Translations under genes and position numbers: made by a program | The notes under the pieces: generated by a model | Told to the model about the DNA's origin: nothing | Seen by the model: the letters and a program-made list of their open reading frames with translations, nothing else | Database searches by the model: none | Shown: positions 12,740 to 25,659 of the stretch, piece by piece | Numbering within the stretch: the stretch's first letter is position 1 | How the letters are laid out: each line of letters begins with the position of its first letter | Source: Sipunculus nudus | Taxonomy: Eukaryota; Annelida; Sipuncula; Golfingiida; Sipunculidae | Direction: 5' to 3' | Assembly: GCA_026874595.1 (NCBI GenBank) | Contig: CM049318.1 | Location: 15,734,241 to 15,798,240, forward strand | Length of the DNA: 64,000 bases

Positions 12740-14640
12740 CCCTACCTGTTGATTATTTGCACTCGAATGATTAAATGAAGACCGAAATATTTTTATATTA
12801 TTAGAAAAGACAACAACACACCCTTGACAGGTGAATAAGTTGTTTCTCAGGCCAAAGGAATAACATGCCTAAAGGTACTGTATCAATTAATAAGCTATGA
12901 ATAATGCAAAAGTTAATTAAAAAAACACGTAGCACACATATAATTGAATCAAATCTTGTTTGTTTATGCTCTAGGAACAACTCAACATTTTACTCTGCCT
13001 GCTCTATGAGTCTCAGAAAATGTTAAGATGCAGAGGGCCTACAGGTGGTGCTGCGATAGCCCCTTCATAATATTATTTTAGGGGTCCATAGATTTATATT
13101 TGTATCATTCCTAACAGTTGAAGACCTAAAACGTGCATAAATGAGGTGTGACCATTGTTGAAAAAAATTCCCGTGCGACCACCGTCAATAATCATAAAAC
13201 TCTTGGTCATTTATCATCTAAAATATTGATTTCAACTATTCCTTTGACTACATTTTTTATCGAGTACATTTTTATCGACCTTCCTGACATGATTGGAAAT
13301 AACATTCACTCAGTGCTGCTGGTACGGAAGAACTGGATGTTTACCTGGTTCAAGGAGAATCTGTCAAAATCTGAATTTTCATTTACACCGTTATCTTCAT
13401 TACTTGCGAATAACATTAAACTTTTTTAATAGCCGAACAAAGGAATTCAGCTTGGGATAAAATAGTTTGTGTAAGAAAAGTTTAATTTATTGAGAGCAGC
13501 TGCAATAAATAACGAGTTTAACTGGCTTCTGGTACGGTATGTTGTTTATTTATATTGTTGCTTTTGCTGGCTTCAGCTACGGTATGTGGTACATTTAAAT
13601 TGATGCTCAAGCACGGTTATGTCGCAGTCACCTACGATTATCGCGATTTATATCTTTCCTAATTCCTCTTTTTTTGAAAGGAAAAAGTGCATTGTAAACT
13701 ACAAAGAAAATTTCTTGAAAAATTTTATCTCTATAAAATTCTTAAAAAAATATAAATATTATAAAACATAAATAAATAATAAAAAAATATAAGAAACATA
13801 GGAAGTTCAGTTGCATTCGTATATTTGTCTGAGTGCGTTGGACTCAGTGAACTTTAATCTTAACGTCTGATGTTAGCTGCGACTAATAATGGCCTCGACC
13901 TGAAAACAACCACCTGTGTAGGGCTTCCTTGTATAAATCGTGTGCCAGGCAATGAATTGCATTACGTAGTCAAGTACTATTAAAAGTACATCCTGATCTC
14001 GTGTGCAGAGGTTGCATAAACTCACTGCCACCATAGAAACTGTAAATGTTAATCTCTCTTACTAATTTGCACCAATGCGTCAAAGCTAAGTAAATGTTTC
14101 TTGGGTTTACACAATGGTATGACCACCCAGAGAACAAACACGACACTTGAAAGCAGTTATAGAGACGAATGTACATGTTGATATTCTCAACTTACTTGTC
14201 AACTTCCATGAAACGTGATTTGGAATGTTAAGGGATTTTTCTTACCAAAATCGAACATGGCAATATGAAAATACGTGAGCTACTATTAAGGTAGTCAATG
14301 CTGTTCTGCACTAGATTGGGAAATGATACCCCTAACTGTGAGTTTTAAATTTCTAGATGAACAAAAGCTCTACAACAGCTTATATTGCCGTAACATTGGC
14401 AATTTGAACTGAGCTGTCTTCTGATGAACTGAGCTGTGTGTCACATGCCTTATGCTTAAGAATTACAATGGAATTATAGCTGATCTATGTTATTCAGCTG
14501 ATTACATATTCATACCAGATACCACTTGCGTACGGATGCTGGATTTTGGTTAATTGAAACAGCTATATAACTGTAGTAAATTTAAGTAAACCAGCCAAGC
14601 CAAGTTGAAGTGTCTCAGAGAACGGCAATGGCGTAGCCAG
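12740..14640. other. No gene seen
   Basis: AT-rich DNA. A frame of 93 codons at 13148-13429 has no family similarity. A small repeat (GGCTTC-GGTACGGTATGT-type boxes) occurs near 13525 and 13570. Confidence 0.5.
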
Positions 14641-14771
14641 TAGTGATTTTTTTTTTTTTATATAATAACCATAGCCTACAGTTAGACAAGCTAAATTATC
14701 TTAGAAACAGGTACACATAGATTTAAGCAGATAAAAATGATATGACGTTAGAGTAATGTTTTATTACTGAG

Positions 14772-14774
<3 letters not shown>

Positions 14775-14818
<44 letters not shown>

Positions 14819-15040
14819 TGTATAGGCGTGTAAGTCTATTGTCGATGTGAAAGTAAAGGGGAGCAGGTACGCTTATTAGATAGAGTATTGATATTTATTT
14901 ATTAAAAATAGTTTAACAATAAATACCTTAGTATATCTCAGAAGTGTTACTCTTCCACATTCTCTATGTACCTGTGCTTCACTAATATATAATGGAGTAA
15001 TGAAGTTAATATATATACATATATACATATATATATATAT

Positions 15041-15093
<53 letters not shown>
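14775..15093. repeat. (TA)n and (TATACA)n microsatellites
   Basis: (TA)n at about 14775-14814, then a mixed TATATACATA/(TA)n tract at about 15008-15093. The minus-strand frame reading YIYIYI through it is an artefact. Confidence 0.95.
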
Positions 15094-15094
<1 letters not shown>

Positions 15095-16019
15095 GAATTG
15101 TAATAATTCAGGAACGACCACAGCTATCTTCAAGGAATACTCTTTAGATAATTTGATTATATGACATATTTGTATGCGGTCTATACTGGTGAACCAACTC
15201 TTATATCAAGATTGATGTGAGCCAAATTAATGTGGATCACTGGACAAGGTAAGTATATAAATATTAATATCGTGAATGTCATTTTTTAAATTTACTGTAT
15301 TTAATGAATTTAAACTGAGTATTATAACAGAGTATGAGCTTTAAAATGATAAATGTTGGTGATTACGAAATTTGGCGTGCCAAGATATCTGAATTCAAAA
15401 TATAATGTTCCGCAGCAAATGCCTCAGGAACATGTATAAACTTTAGAAAAAAATATTGTTTTATCCACCTTGTTGAATTCGCCACCTTTTGGTTCATCGT
15501 TGTCAACTATGTTAATATAAGTGTAACCCGAAATAGGCATATGGCTGTACATGTTATTTCCCCCAAGTTGAGTGACTAACGACATGATAAATGTCGTCAG
15601 GTGTGACCTACGTACACCCCATCTTAGATTGTGAGTGTTGTAAATTTTTATCGAAAGGCTACCATTCAATTGTCGTAAAATCTTATCGTAGATGGTTATG
15701 CTCGACATAGATAGACATTTTCGAGGCTCGAACTTTACCAAAGGCTTGGAATACTAATTATTGTGTCTTGTGTCTTCTTCTTCACTGGATGTCTCAGTAT
15801 CACTAAATCTTTATTTGCTGTCGGTTTTATAGAGATCCCTTGGAACAAGAAACAAACTATGTAACAAAATTTTGTGTTTGCAACATGAACACTTTCAATA
15901 TTTCAATATCCAATTGGAAATTCAGAATTACATGTTAGTGAAAACTCACCAAAATGATGAAACAAAGAGTAAGTTAAATTGCATGTTTGAGTACTTGTTT
16001 GGGCTATTTTATATATACT

Positions 16020-16070
<51 letters not shown>

Positions 16071-16390
16071 TGTATTTGATGTAATAAGCGCCCCGACCTA
16101 ATAAGAGCCCCTTAGAAACACAAGGAGATTACAACTGGAAATTTTTATCAACAAAATATATCATTTTAAAGCTCATACTATGTTATAAAAGCTCAGTCCA
16201 TATTCATTAAATCCAGCAACTTTACGAATTGACATCCACGATATTTATATTTATTTACTTATCTGGAACAACTGATCCACACTAACTTAGGCTCCTAATA
16301 TAGATGGCATAAAAATATCAGTCATATACGCAAATTATCTAAACAATTATCCTTGAAGATCGCTGTTGTCTTTCATGACTAATATCACAA
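15095..16390. repeat. Imperfect inverted repeat, ~250-bp arms
   Basis: The left arm (about 15095-15355) reads inverted in the right arm (about 16155-16390). For example GTGGATCACTGGACAAGGTA at 15231 pairs with TATCTGGAACAACTGATCCAC near 16260. GAGCTTTAAAATGAT at 15338 pairs with ATCATTTTAAAGCTC at 16161. A CTTCAAGGA box near 15130 pairs with TCCTTGAAG near 16351. The ~0.8-kb interior includes part of a separate direct repeat. Its identity is unknown; it may be a DNA-transposon remnant. Confidence 0.65.
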
Positions 16391-16880
16391 AAGTCTAAAA
16401 AAAACTAAATATATAAAATAATAATAACAATAATAATAAAAATATATGATAAAGCCTGGCGATAACGTTTAAGCTTGGTGAGGAGAAATGAAAGCGTTAC
16501 GTGACTATGAAGAAAAGTGAGGTCAGGATGGCTCATCACTTAGATTTCTTAATGAATTCAAAATATATTGTTCCACACCAAATGTCTCAGGAACTTTTAT
16601 AAACTTAAGAGAAAATATTTCTGTATCCACCTTGTTGTATTGCGCAACCAATGTTTGGCTGCAGTGGATATTATTCTACATTTAACAGTTTTGGTTCATT
16701 GTTATCTACTATACTCCGCGATAGGGCATGTGTCTATGTTTTTCCTCCAGCATGACTATCAACATAATACTGTCCTCAGGTGCGACCTAAGTATACTGCT
16801 ATAAAAGTGTCATAAATTTTTATGGAAGTCTACCATAAAATTGTCGTAAAATCTGTTCGTAGTTGGTCATGCTCTACACA
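15390..16880. repeat. Direct repeat pair (~340 bp, offset ~1.16 kb)
   Basis: 15390-15735 and 16550-16880 share the same order of blocks: TCTCAGGAAC or CCTCAGGAAC, TATCCACCTTGTTG, TTTTGGTTCAT, a box like GTCCTCAGGTGCGACCTA, and AATTGTCGTAAAATCT. One copy is inside the 15.1-16.4 kb inverted repeat and the other just outside it. This suggests a composite or rearranged element. Confidence 0.65.
16022..16069. repeat. (TA)n microsatellite
   Basis: Near-perfect TA run. It is followed by TGTAATAAGCGCCCC, a dispersed-repeat-like end sequence. Confidence 0.95.
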
Positions 16881-17084
16881 GGTGTAACGGCAGCCTGCAA
16901 CCCAAACGAAGATTTTTTATCAAATGAAGACGTTGAGGTTGCAGTACAAGCTATTGAGTTCGAATCAAATTTAGTTTAAGTAGAAATGCACGCTATTTTT
17001 AACAGTACTTTTTCATTTTTATCTGCCTGTCGAACGTTTTCCGAAGGTAAGACAAAATATGACGTTACATCGTTACATCTTTTA

Positions 17085-17446
17085 CTGTAGAACCTCGAAT
17101 GTCCGAATGGTTCGAGGGACATAAATTTTGTTCGGGAAAGCAAGGTTACAAATATGCGAAGTCGACCACTACGGCACTACATATCAACGTTCTATTCTCC
17201 TGATGCCAATAACGCATCCTCTTCTGTACTATTTCTTTTAGATCTTATTGTACAAGTTGCAGTGAAACACTTACAACATTGCTATAAAACTTTTAAAGAC
17301 AACTGTAAAATCCCTCTATACATACGAGTGTAACATATATTCTTATTTCAATTTTGGGTTAAACAAGAATATTTTTGGTTAATTATATTACAATTTGGAA
17401 AAACGAATTTCCGAAAAAAAGGGACAAAAAGTTTTCGGTTCTACTG
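17085..17446. mobile_element. ~362-bp MITE, Tc1/mariner-pogo-like
   Basis: The left end TA|CTGTAGAACC (17083-17094) mirrors the right end GGTTCTACTG|TA (17437-17448). The inverted ends are 10 bp with one mismatch, flanked by a TA dinucleotide on both sides. A TA target duplication and termini of this kind are typical of pogo/Tigger-type MITEs. The interior has 'CGAATGTCCGAATGGTTCG' near the left tip and 'TTTCCGAAAAAAAGGGAC' near the right, again roughly complementary. No coding capacity. Confidence 0.7.
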
Positions 17447-17449
17447 TAG

Positions 17450-18205
17450 TCCAAAGAGTGAAAGCACTTGTTTTTCTCCCAATTATTACCCTGTAACCGG
17501 ATCACGGGTAAATGTTCCCCTGAGACTTTTGTTAATCTAATGATACAGCATGAAGCATAGCATACTGCAGTTCTGTATCAAGATTTCCCTGAGAACCGTT
17601 CGCTTCTACACATATCATATTCACCACAGACGTAAGATAAATATGACTGACATTTCTCTTATAATTGACCTGATAAGACATTCTGAAAGCGGCCTTGCTT
17701 TCAGGAATATGTGATATTTTTTATGATAGTAGATAAAGTGATACAATTTATGGTATCTGGCCTTTTTTTTATTCAGGTAGGCCGTTATTGGGATATTTCA
17801 CTACTTAGGTGATAGCAATGTTCGTGATGCTTTGAATGTTGCTTATGAAAAAGATAAATTTATAAAAAAGGGGGTTTACTGTATATCATACTATTCTAAA
17901 AGCAGAATGCTTATCAATTGATTGCAGTGTAACAGCACGCAACTTCACTAAAAGTGTTCATGTACATTCAGATTTCATGTTATTTCCTTACATTTATATT
18001 ATAAAAAACATGACATGCCAGTAAGTCTGACTAAAACTTTTACATTAAAAAGAAGAGGATTGATATACGCAAGATATTAATGCGATATACTGTGATAAGT
18101 AATCAAGCATTATTTTTAATTATATAACAGGTCTTCATGTGGGCGCGGCGGTTACAGACATATAGTGGTAGCCAGATTAGCCAAGTCGCAAGAATGAGCG
18201 CAAGC
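17450..18205. other. No gene seen
   Basis: AT-rich DNA between the MITE and the satellite array. No recognisable element. Confidence 0.45.
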
Positions 18206-18209
18206 TTAT

Positions 18210-18256
<47 letters not shown>
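18206..18256. repeat. (TA)n microsatellite
   Basis: TA run with one A insertion, directly before the 120-bp array. Confidence 0.9.
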
Positions 18257-18260
<4 letters not shown>

Positions 18261-18269
18261 CTAGGTTAC

Positions 18270-19945
18270 TGTCTATGTTCCTTCATAAAAATATTTATAA
18301 GGCGTACGATTATATTTCGAATCCAGGTGAGGGTATATATTAGTTAAAAAAATATTAAAGTTTGATTATATTAATTATCAAGTTACTGTTTATGCTTATA
18401 ATTATATTTATAACTAAGGTGAGTGTAGATATTTATTTATAAAACATTTATTAAAAGTTTGATCATATTTATAAGCTACGTAAGTCGTTGTTGTCTATGT
18501 TCCTTCACAAAATATTTATTAGGCGTGCGATTATGTTTATAATCCAGGTGACTGTATATATACGTTCATGAAACATGGATTAATCGTTTGATTATATTAA
18601 TTATCTAGGTTATTGTTTATGTACCTTCGAAAAACATTTATTGGGGGTGCGTTTAAATTTATAATCCAGGTGAGTGTATATTAATTCATTAAACATTTAT
18701 TAATCGTTTGATTATATTTATAATCAAAGTTACTATCTATGTTCATTCATAAAACATAAATGAGGCGTGCGATTAAATTTATAATGCAGCGAATGTATAC
18801 ATTTATTCATAAAACATTTATTAATCGTTTGATTATTTTTAGGCGTGCGAATATATATAAATATATATATATGTATATATATATAATCCAAGTGAATGAA
18901 TGTATACATTCATAAAACATTTATTAATCATTTGAATATATATATATATATAAATATATATATAATCTAGGTTACTATCTATGTTCCTTCATAAAACATT
19001 TATTAGGCGTGCGATTAAATTTATAATCCAGGTGCGAGTATATATTTATTCATTAAACATTTGTAATTGTTGGATTATATGTTTAATCTAGGTAAATATG
19101 TATGTTCCATGATAAGACAATTTAGGCGTGCGATTATATTTATAATCAAGGTGACTGTATCAATACATTTATAAAACATATATAAATCGATTCAACATAT
19201 TTTTAATTTACGTTACGTTACAGTCTATGTGTCGTCATAAAACATTTATTAGGCGAGCGAATAAATTGATATCTGGGTGAGTGTATATTAATATATAAAA
19301 CATATGTTAATTGTTTGATTATATTTATAATCTACATTACTGTCCATGTTCCTTTATAAAACATTTATTAGGCATACGATTATATTTATAGGACAGGTGA
19401 GTGAATATATTAATTCATAAAACATATATTATCCGTTTGATTATATTTATAATCTACGTTACTGTATATGTTCTGTCATAAAACATTTATTAGGCATGAG
19501 ATTAAATTTTTAACCCAGGTGAGTGTATAGATTAATTCATCAAACATTTATTAATCGTTTTATTATATTCATAATCTACGTTACTCTCTATGTTCCTTAA
19601 TAAAACATAAATTACACGTGCGATTAAATTTATAATCCAGATGACTGTATATATATATGTTCAAGAAATATGAATTATCGTTTGATTATATTTATAATCT
19701 ATGTTATTGTCTATGTTCCTTAATAAAACATTTATTAGGCGTGCGATTAAATTTATAATCCAGGTTAGTGTATATATTTATCCTACAGCATTTATTAATC
19801 GTTTCATTATATTTAAAATAATATATAATAAGTGTCCCTTCATAAAATATTTATAAGTCGTAGGACTTTTTTTTTAATCCAGGAGTCTGTCTATAATCCT
19901 TCTTATAACACATAGTAGGCCTATAACTCTATCTATAATGCAGGT
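18270..19945. repeat. ~120-bp satellite array of two alternating ~60-bp half-units
   Basis: The block TGTTCCTTCATAAAACATTT and variants recur near 18498, 18619, 18738, 18983, 19227, 19347, 19468, 19588, 19707 and 19833, at steps of about 119-126 bp. Each repeat has two related halves. One carries CATTTATTAGGCGTGCGATT followed by TTATAATCCAGGTGA. The other carries CATTTATTAATCGTTTGATT followed by TTATAATCTACGTTACTG. The array is therefore dimeric, with about 13-14 dimers, and is broken by (TA)n expansions near 18850-18962. No coding content. Confidence 0.85.
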
Positions 19946-22734
19946 GACAGTCTATGCTCCAAAAGAATACGATTGGCAATATCTCGACACTAACCAGTAC
20001 ACTTTTGATTTTTCTGATAAGAATATTCACTTTACGAACTGGTACACCAAATCACAGATTTTTTTTTTTAAATTGTGTTGCATAGACATAAGGCAAGAAA
20101 TATTGCGAAAGTCTATATGGATATTTTTCTGGTATAGTGAAGGAATAGTCTTGTCCTGTCTGGTCATGACAATGCGGTTCACTTCTTAGGTTGTGCTATG
20201 CTGTGCTGTTTTTTAGCTATTATAAAAATCTCTCTTCTTTATAAATGTAGCTGGGAGTGTCTAAAATGATATCTTTCTGCTTATATGATTTCTTTTTGTT
20301 TCGTTGAACATGTTTTCATTTTTCCGAACTAAAAGCAGCATTAGCCGGTAATGAGAGTCATGGGCGTATATTGATTGTCCCATATAATGTTCAACACAAT
20401 TACTCTTTATACACTGAAGTCTTCAATAATAAATGTTGGTTTGCATTTATGAGGGTTTTAATCAATGCCGATTCACTTTAGTAACGACCATTAAAATGAA
20501 ACAGCGCACAAGTACCAGTCATGTGGCTTTATGAATTGGGATTCAATATATGGCAACAGTAATAATTCCTTAAAATAAAAATGCCCCAAAACAGCATCTT
20601 AATACAGGTATTATTACCCTACGATGTCACTACTTGGCTCTTTGTTAAATATCATAGAGGGGAGACATAAGCTTGTGTTGCCAACAAAAGGACCAAATTC
20701 CCCATCTTACACTGTCAAGTTTACTGAACCGGGTAATTAGTTCACGAGGTACAATGTGTGTTCAGGGTTTAGAAGCTGTGTAGAGGTTGATAAATAGTCA
20801 CAACTACATGGTTTCGGCATTTTCATTTTTCAGTAAAATGACTATTCATCCCTACCAGCAACTAGCAATAATATAAATGGTGAAAAAAATAAGTAATATG
20901 CATATTTCTTTAAAGCCTTGTATACCCATAAGTAAATGTCTTTTTCAGCAATCTTTCACATTCGTATAATATACCATAGTGACTATGGTAAGAATTTGCA
21001 AACAATTTCATATATTTCTGTAAAGACGCGGTATAATTAGTCATATTTCAATTGATAACTCATTGATAATGCTAATATAGTATGATCAATAAAAAATAAA
21101 TAAACAGAACAGCTACTTTAGTTTAGTACATATGTTTTAATAATAATGAACGACTATACACTTAAAATGTATACAAAGGGGTGGCGTTGACCAAAAAGAC
21201 GGTTACATTTGGATATTTGTCTTGACCATGAACATCTTGTGCAGTTTTCACAGTATGTCGACCACTGTAAGTACTGTACAGTTCTCTATTACATCACCAA
21301 GAGAGCACGTTTCTGTATCCGTGCCATATTTTGAGTGAGAAATATAAATATTTTTTTTTTCTTTTATATACATATTATTGTTTTAATCATAAAAGCAACA
21401 CTCCAATCAATTCCTTGAGCCAGATGTGATTCGAAAATGTGCCTATTTGCCTTTCTATGACGTCTAATTCAAAAGTTATATGGATTCTAAATTTTCAATC
21501 TAAATGGCCGCCAGAAGAACCACCTAAGAACCCCGAGGGCAATATTTCGCAATGGGAACGTCATGATTTATTAATTAGACAATCTCTGGAATATAGATGT
21601 GTTCGTTAGAAATATATATCATCTGGGTCGATGCGGAACCGATCCTTTGACTAGACTCTTGCCACTTTGGCTTGAGATCCCCTTCGTAAAGCTGCGGACG
21701 ACTTTCCGGCTCCGTTCAACACTTTGCAGAAGCCAACTTGCGCTCACGAGGTCGCTAAAGAACTTGAACCTCCCTGCCCCTTGATCGGCTTGATTAGCCT
21801 GCTCTGTTCCGGCCGGAATATTTCAGTTGATGATAGAAGTACTTAACTTAGCATGCTTGTATTTTAAAAACCCCTGACCAGAAAAACGTTAGCCGGTCAA
21901 ATTCCAATAGGCCCGCCATTTGTTTTAACGATGGCCGCAATTAATACCCTTCTCCTCGGGATTAGTAGGAGTGGCCAGATTTCTATGATCTTTATATCAA
22001 TTATTTGTGAGGAATGGAGATTCCATTTATGTCAGGATTAGTTATAGGATGCATGTTACAGTCATTCTGGTATATCTGAAGACGTATTAAGTCAATAAAA
22101 ATGATAAATGATGTTCTGCTAAATATTCTTTTAGCTCCTAAGCGAGAACGATTACAGTGTACAATGCCGTGAAAGGCAAATTGCTGAATCCGAAAATATA
22201 TTCAAATGTCTTGGGGTATCAAGTATGCTCTTGTTTTATGTTTCTTTTTAATTTAAACCTACAAAACTATACTGTCTGTAGAAACATGTGGATTACAACA
22301 TTGTTATCATGTTCTTTTGATGCAAATATGATGCAAACCAATGGAGCTGTTGTTGTAAAACTAACAATATAAGATTTATTAGACACTACCTGTTTTCGTT
22401 TATTAGACACTATCTGAAAATTGTAAAAAGAAAAGAAATAAAAATATATTAAGTCGAATTTTGGTATAAAAAGTCAATTCATTTACCATTAATATAACAT
22501 AACGGTACAAAGAGGCATGACTGAGGTGCTCTTATTTGTCTGGAACTGGATTCAGCATGGCCTAAATCCTTGGAATCGATATACGAGTCCTGTTTTGTTG
22601 TCAAAAGCCTGATCGCTAAGCGGTAAACAAGGGCCATCTTGAAAATGACCCCTACATTTTTTAACCTTCCATCGCACGCTAAATACTCTTAGTCTGAGCT
22701 AAATCAACTCTGAGGACTACTAATCATATATGAG
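19946..22734. other. No gene seen
   Basis: AT-rich sequence. The start (19946-20190) has an 83-codon frame that reads out of the satellite and matches no family. Around 21480-21990 there are CCGCCA boxes (AAATGGCCGCCAGAAGAACC; GCCCGCCATTTG) suggesting a degraded repeat. Nothing firm. Confidence 0.5.
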
Positions 22735-23582
22735 TGATTGTAGTGCGCTCAACATCGGTGCAAATACACATGGAGTATCCATCCACCAAAGCAGACACCA
22801 ACACAGTCGACAGGAAGAACGGACCCTTTGCTAACATATTGGCGCCCGTAAGCTGACAAGACACATAATAAATTACGAACGTGGTATTCCTGTATCACGG
22901 AGATGGGATTTTTATATGAATACCTTTTATCTGGGTAAATTTTCAGATAGCTCAGTTAAACTAATGGGAACTATGGAGATAGGTCACTTGTGTACAGCAG
23001 TAACGAAATGGTAAATAAAAAAAATAAAATAATTATGATTGAATATTTGTAGAATGTATAATATTGAAAGAATAAACGTAATTATGTATTGGTCTAAAAC
23101 AGAGACAACAGTGTGTTGAGTTATTCTGATATAAAGTGGAATATTACTGCAAAGCAGGCCTTAAAATGTCACTCAATTATATTTTACTCATGTGCAACCT
23201 GTCACATTTGTCATGAGGATGAATATTGTCAGTGCCATGTGAAAGCAAGGTGAAGCACAAGTATCTTACATACCATAAAATATGCAAATGCTCGTCATGT
23301 CCACTCAGTGACCATGTAAACCTTGAAGAAAGTCTTCTTCTTCAAAAATGACATTAACTATTTGTGAAATATCTCTGTATTTTAATATATTCATAAAACT
23401 ATATGTATGTTGTTTTATTTCGACAGGTTTCTATTTAAAGAGCAACACGACTCGTTTTTACCGGTAATGTTTTATATTACGGGGCTCCTGTGATTTATAC
23501 AGATCTTTAAGGTTACTCTGTCCTACAAAAATTAAAATTTTTGGGCGTTGTCCAATAAGGGATGCTACTTACCACAAAACTC

Positions 23583-23645
23583 TCTGAGCAGATTCTGGCT
23601 GTTCTTGGAGTACGTTCGTGTCGCATTCCACTCCCTGCTTTATTT
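23583..23645 (-). other. Conserved exon-like block with splice donor (copy 1)
   Basis: On the minus strand an open stretch reading ...TYSKNSQNLLREFC runs into GTAAGT at 23582-23577. The homologous block in copy 2 (38022-38090) reads ...TKDSENSEKLWREYL into GTAAGT. The changes are partly conservative and the donor is kept, so this may be an exon of another, unidentified gene or a relic of one. No partner exon was found. Confidence 0.35.
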
Positions 23646-24229
23646 CTCCCAGTTTCTGAAACCGCTAATAGGAGCTGCAATTTTTTTCGATGTCACTGGT
23701 GGCATGTGAAAAATTATGGGTGTATACAGTGAAGGTATTTTTCAACCCAAAAGATTTTTGTTATCAGTACTTTTGTGTATATTATGTGTAATTCTTTTCT
23801 TATGCAAGTAGCCAAGCCGGCCCTCAGATGGAGAATAAGTTCTAACTCGATTTTTTCAAGATCACTGTACTAAGTTTTTATATTTTATATTTCACCATAT
23901 TTAAACAAGGTATCCTATTCAGGAATATATGGTGTTATCTTTTAATTTCACACTTCATATGATCTAATAATATTTTAATCAGATCTACTATAAAATGCAT
24001 CTTATTCTCATATATAACCCCGTTTAGTAGAGCTGATTTATAGAGTATGGTTGATGCAGACAATACAGTGTTTAGAATGTGAGGTAAATGCATGAGTGTT
24101 ATGTATATAATTATGGTGATGATTAGCTAAGGTGCAGAAAAGAACCAAGATGATATTTAAAAAGATATAAACACATGACAAAAAATCATAACACATGTTT
24201 GGAATTTTTAAGTTGTACTTAAATATGCA

Positions 24230-24235
24230 TTTATT
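24230..24235 (-). promoter_or_regulatory. Polyadenylation signal AATAAA, paralogue 1
   Basis: AATAAATGCATATTTAA on the minus strand, about 380 nt after the stop codon. The same hexamer and flanks occur after paralogue 2 (46196-46201) within a nearly identical 3' UTR. Confidence 0.7.
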
Positions 24236-24613
24236 CAATCAGCAAAAGAAGACATGAATCACAGAAATAGCCAATCGTGAATGTACAAACAAATAAATAA
24301 ACACATCGCAAATGGGTTGGATAGGTCATCAAATATTATATATTTATGAGAATATTTTGATATCAGTTCTAATAATCTGGATATAACAGAATAAAAAATA
24401 TATATGAAATACTCATTTGAAATAACACACAAATATAATCCTTATTCATAAATGAAGATGAGAAATTCACGAGTATTTTTTCATCGGACGAGAGATGAAA
24501 ATGCAGACCATATACTAATATATTGAAACAGGTGTTAATAGAAGAACGATATATAAACAACATTTATATCTGCTCAATAGAAGATGTTTAGACTATCTTG
24601 GCTTGCCGTTTAG

Positions 24614-25325
24614 TTATGAATCACATCTATTGGGCGTTCTTTTGAACTCTCCGAACTCATCATGCAGCCTCCCAATATAGGCAAATGTTTCAGAGGTATT
24701 CTTGGAGAGATTTCCGTCACACTCTATCACATTTTTACACAGTTCCTGGTGAGAAATGTTTCTGTAACCCAAGGTTTTCTCAATAAAAAATCTTTCAGTT
24801 AGTTTTGATTTCTCGAGTTGAGTGAGGATGGATTTGCTTAGATGAGATACTTGGAACCATGCAGGTTTCCCGCCCCACAATCCCTGAGGTACGGAACAGT
24901 TGCAATGTGTCACGTGATCACGCACACATAGGAATGGTTTATCCTGTTCAACCAGTCTGCTGGTTATATTATAATCCCTTTCTGATAGTCTGGCATCTGC
25001 GTCGCGAATCAAGAAATAGTTGATGCTGAGATCATTGGCCACAAGGAGGCGCCACATGCGAGGTGGGATACCGCTGGTGGATGGGTTTATTTCTCTTACG
25101 TCCGCATTTAACCGCACCAACAGTCGGGTGATCCTTGGTGGAACTGCAAAAGGACTACCTGAAGCACCAACATAAACCCTAAGCCTCCATCTGGGGTACA
25201 GAACCGGAAGTAGCTGGGCGTTTCTAATGGCGCCGTACGTGTACGTTCTGTTGTTCCCGTACAGTGACATACTGACGACCTTCTTCCCATTAGGGGCTAC
25301 TCTTGACTTTTTATACTCGATATAT
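24614..25325 (-). CDS. Glycosyltransferase-like paralogue 1, exon 3 (second GT-like domain)
   Basis: Last coding exon of a three-exon gene; 236 residues plus stop. The acceptor is TTCTGTTCTATTTCAG just before 25325. One base (A) completes an Arg codon begun with the AG at the end of exon 2, which gives phase 2. The domain opens with KVVSMSLYGNNRTYTYGAIR, continues with a YPRWRLRVYV strand, then IPPRMWRLL, and then RDADARLSERD (about residues 417-427 of the full protein). RDHVTHCNC and LWGGKPAWF follow. The SLYGNN / IRDADARLSERD / GGKPAW pattern resembles a family of putative GT-A-fold glycosyltransferases found in bacteria and invertebrates; the donor sugar is unknown. RDAD is the likely metal/nucleotide-sugar site (inference). 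It is roughly 85% identical to paralogue 2 by eye and lacks a 3-residue insert (NRS) present there. A longer frame runs upstream through the acceptor into the intron, but that part is not conserved. Confidence 0.85.
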
Positions 25326-25659
25326 CTGAAATAGAACAGAACGGGTACAGTTTCTGGTCTTTTAGAAGATATAACAATTTCTTGCATAATAATAATTTTC
25401 TTATTTAAAAATCATTTTACCGTTTATGGCTTTCATTAGTTCGTGATCGAAAGCCTAGGCTAAATGCTTAACTGATAAAAGGAACAACTGTCGCTTGTAT
25501 GGTGTTCTTGGAGAGAATGGTTTTGTTATGCCAATCAATGTTGTTCTTTAGTTTGTCATGCAGCTGAAGCTGATTTTGATGGTGTTATGCAGTCTATGTT
25601 TTTAGGGGAGTCTTCGTAAAGCATTTTTTATATGATTTGGCGGATGTTGGTGGCAACAT

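Noticed and set aside
18270-19945. CRISPR-like array
   Set aside because: The whole ~120-bp period is repeated without unique spacers, and the context is an animal genome. It is a satellite.
25326-25387. Start codon of the frame at 25387 (MQEIVISS...)
   Set aside because: The upstream part is not conserved in paralogue 2 and lies before a perfect splice acceptor. It reads intron sequence.
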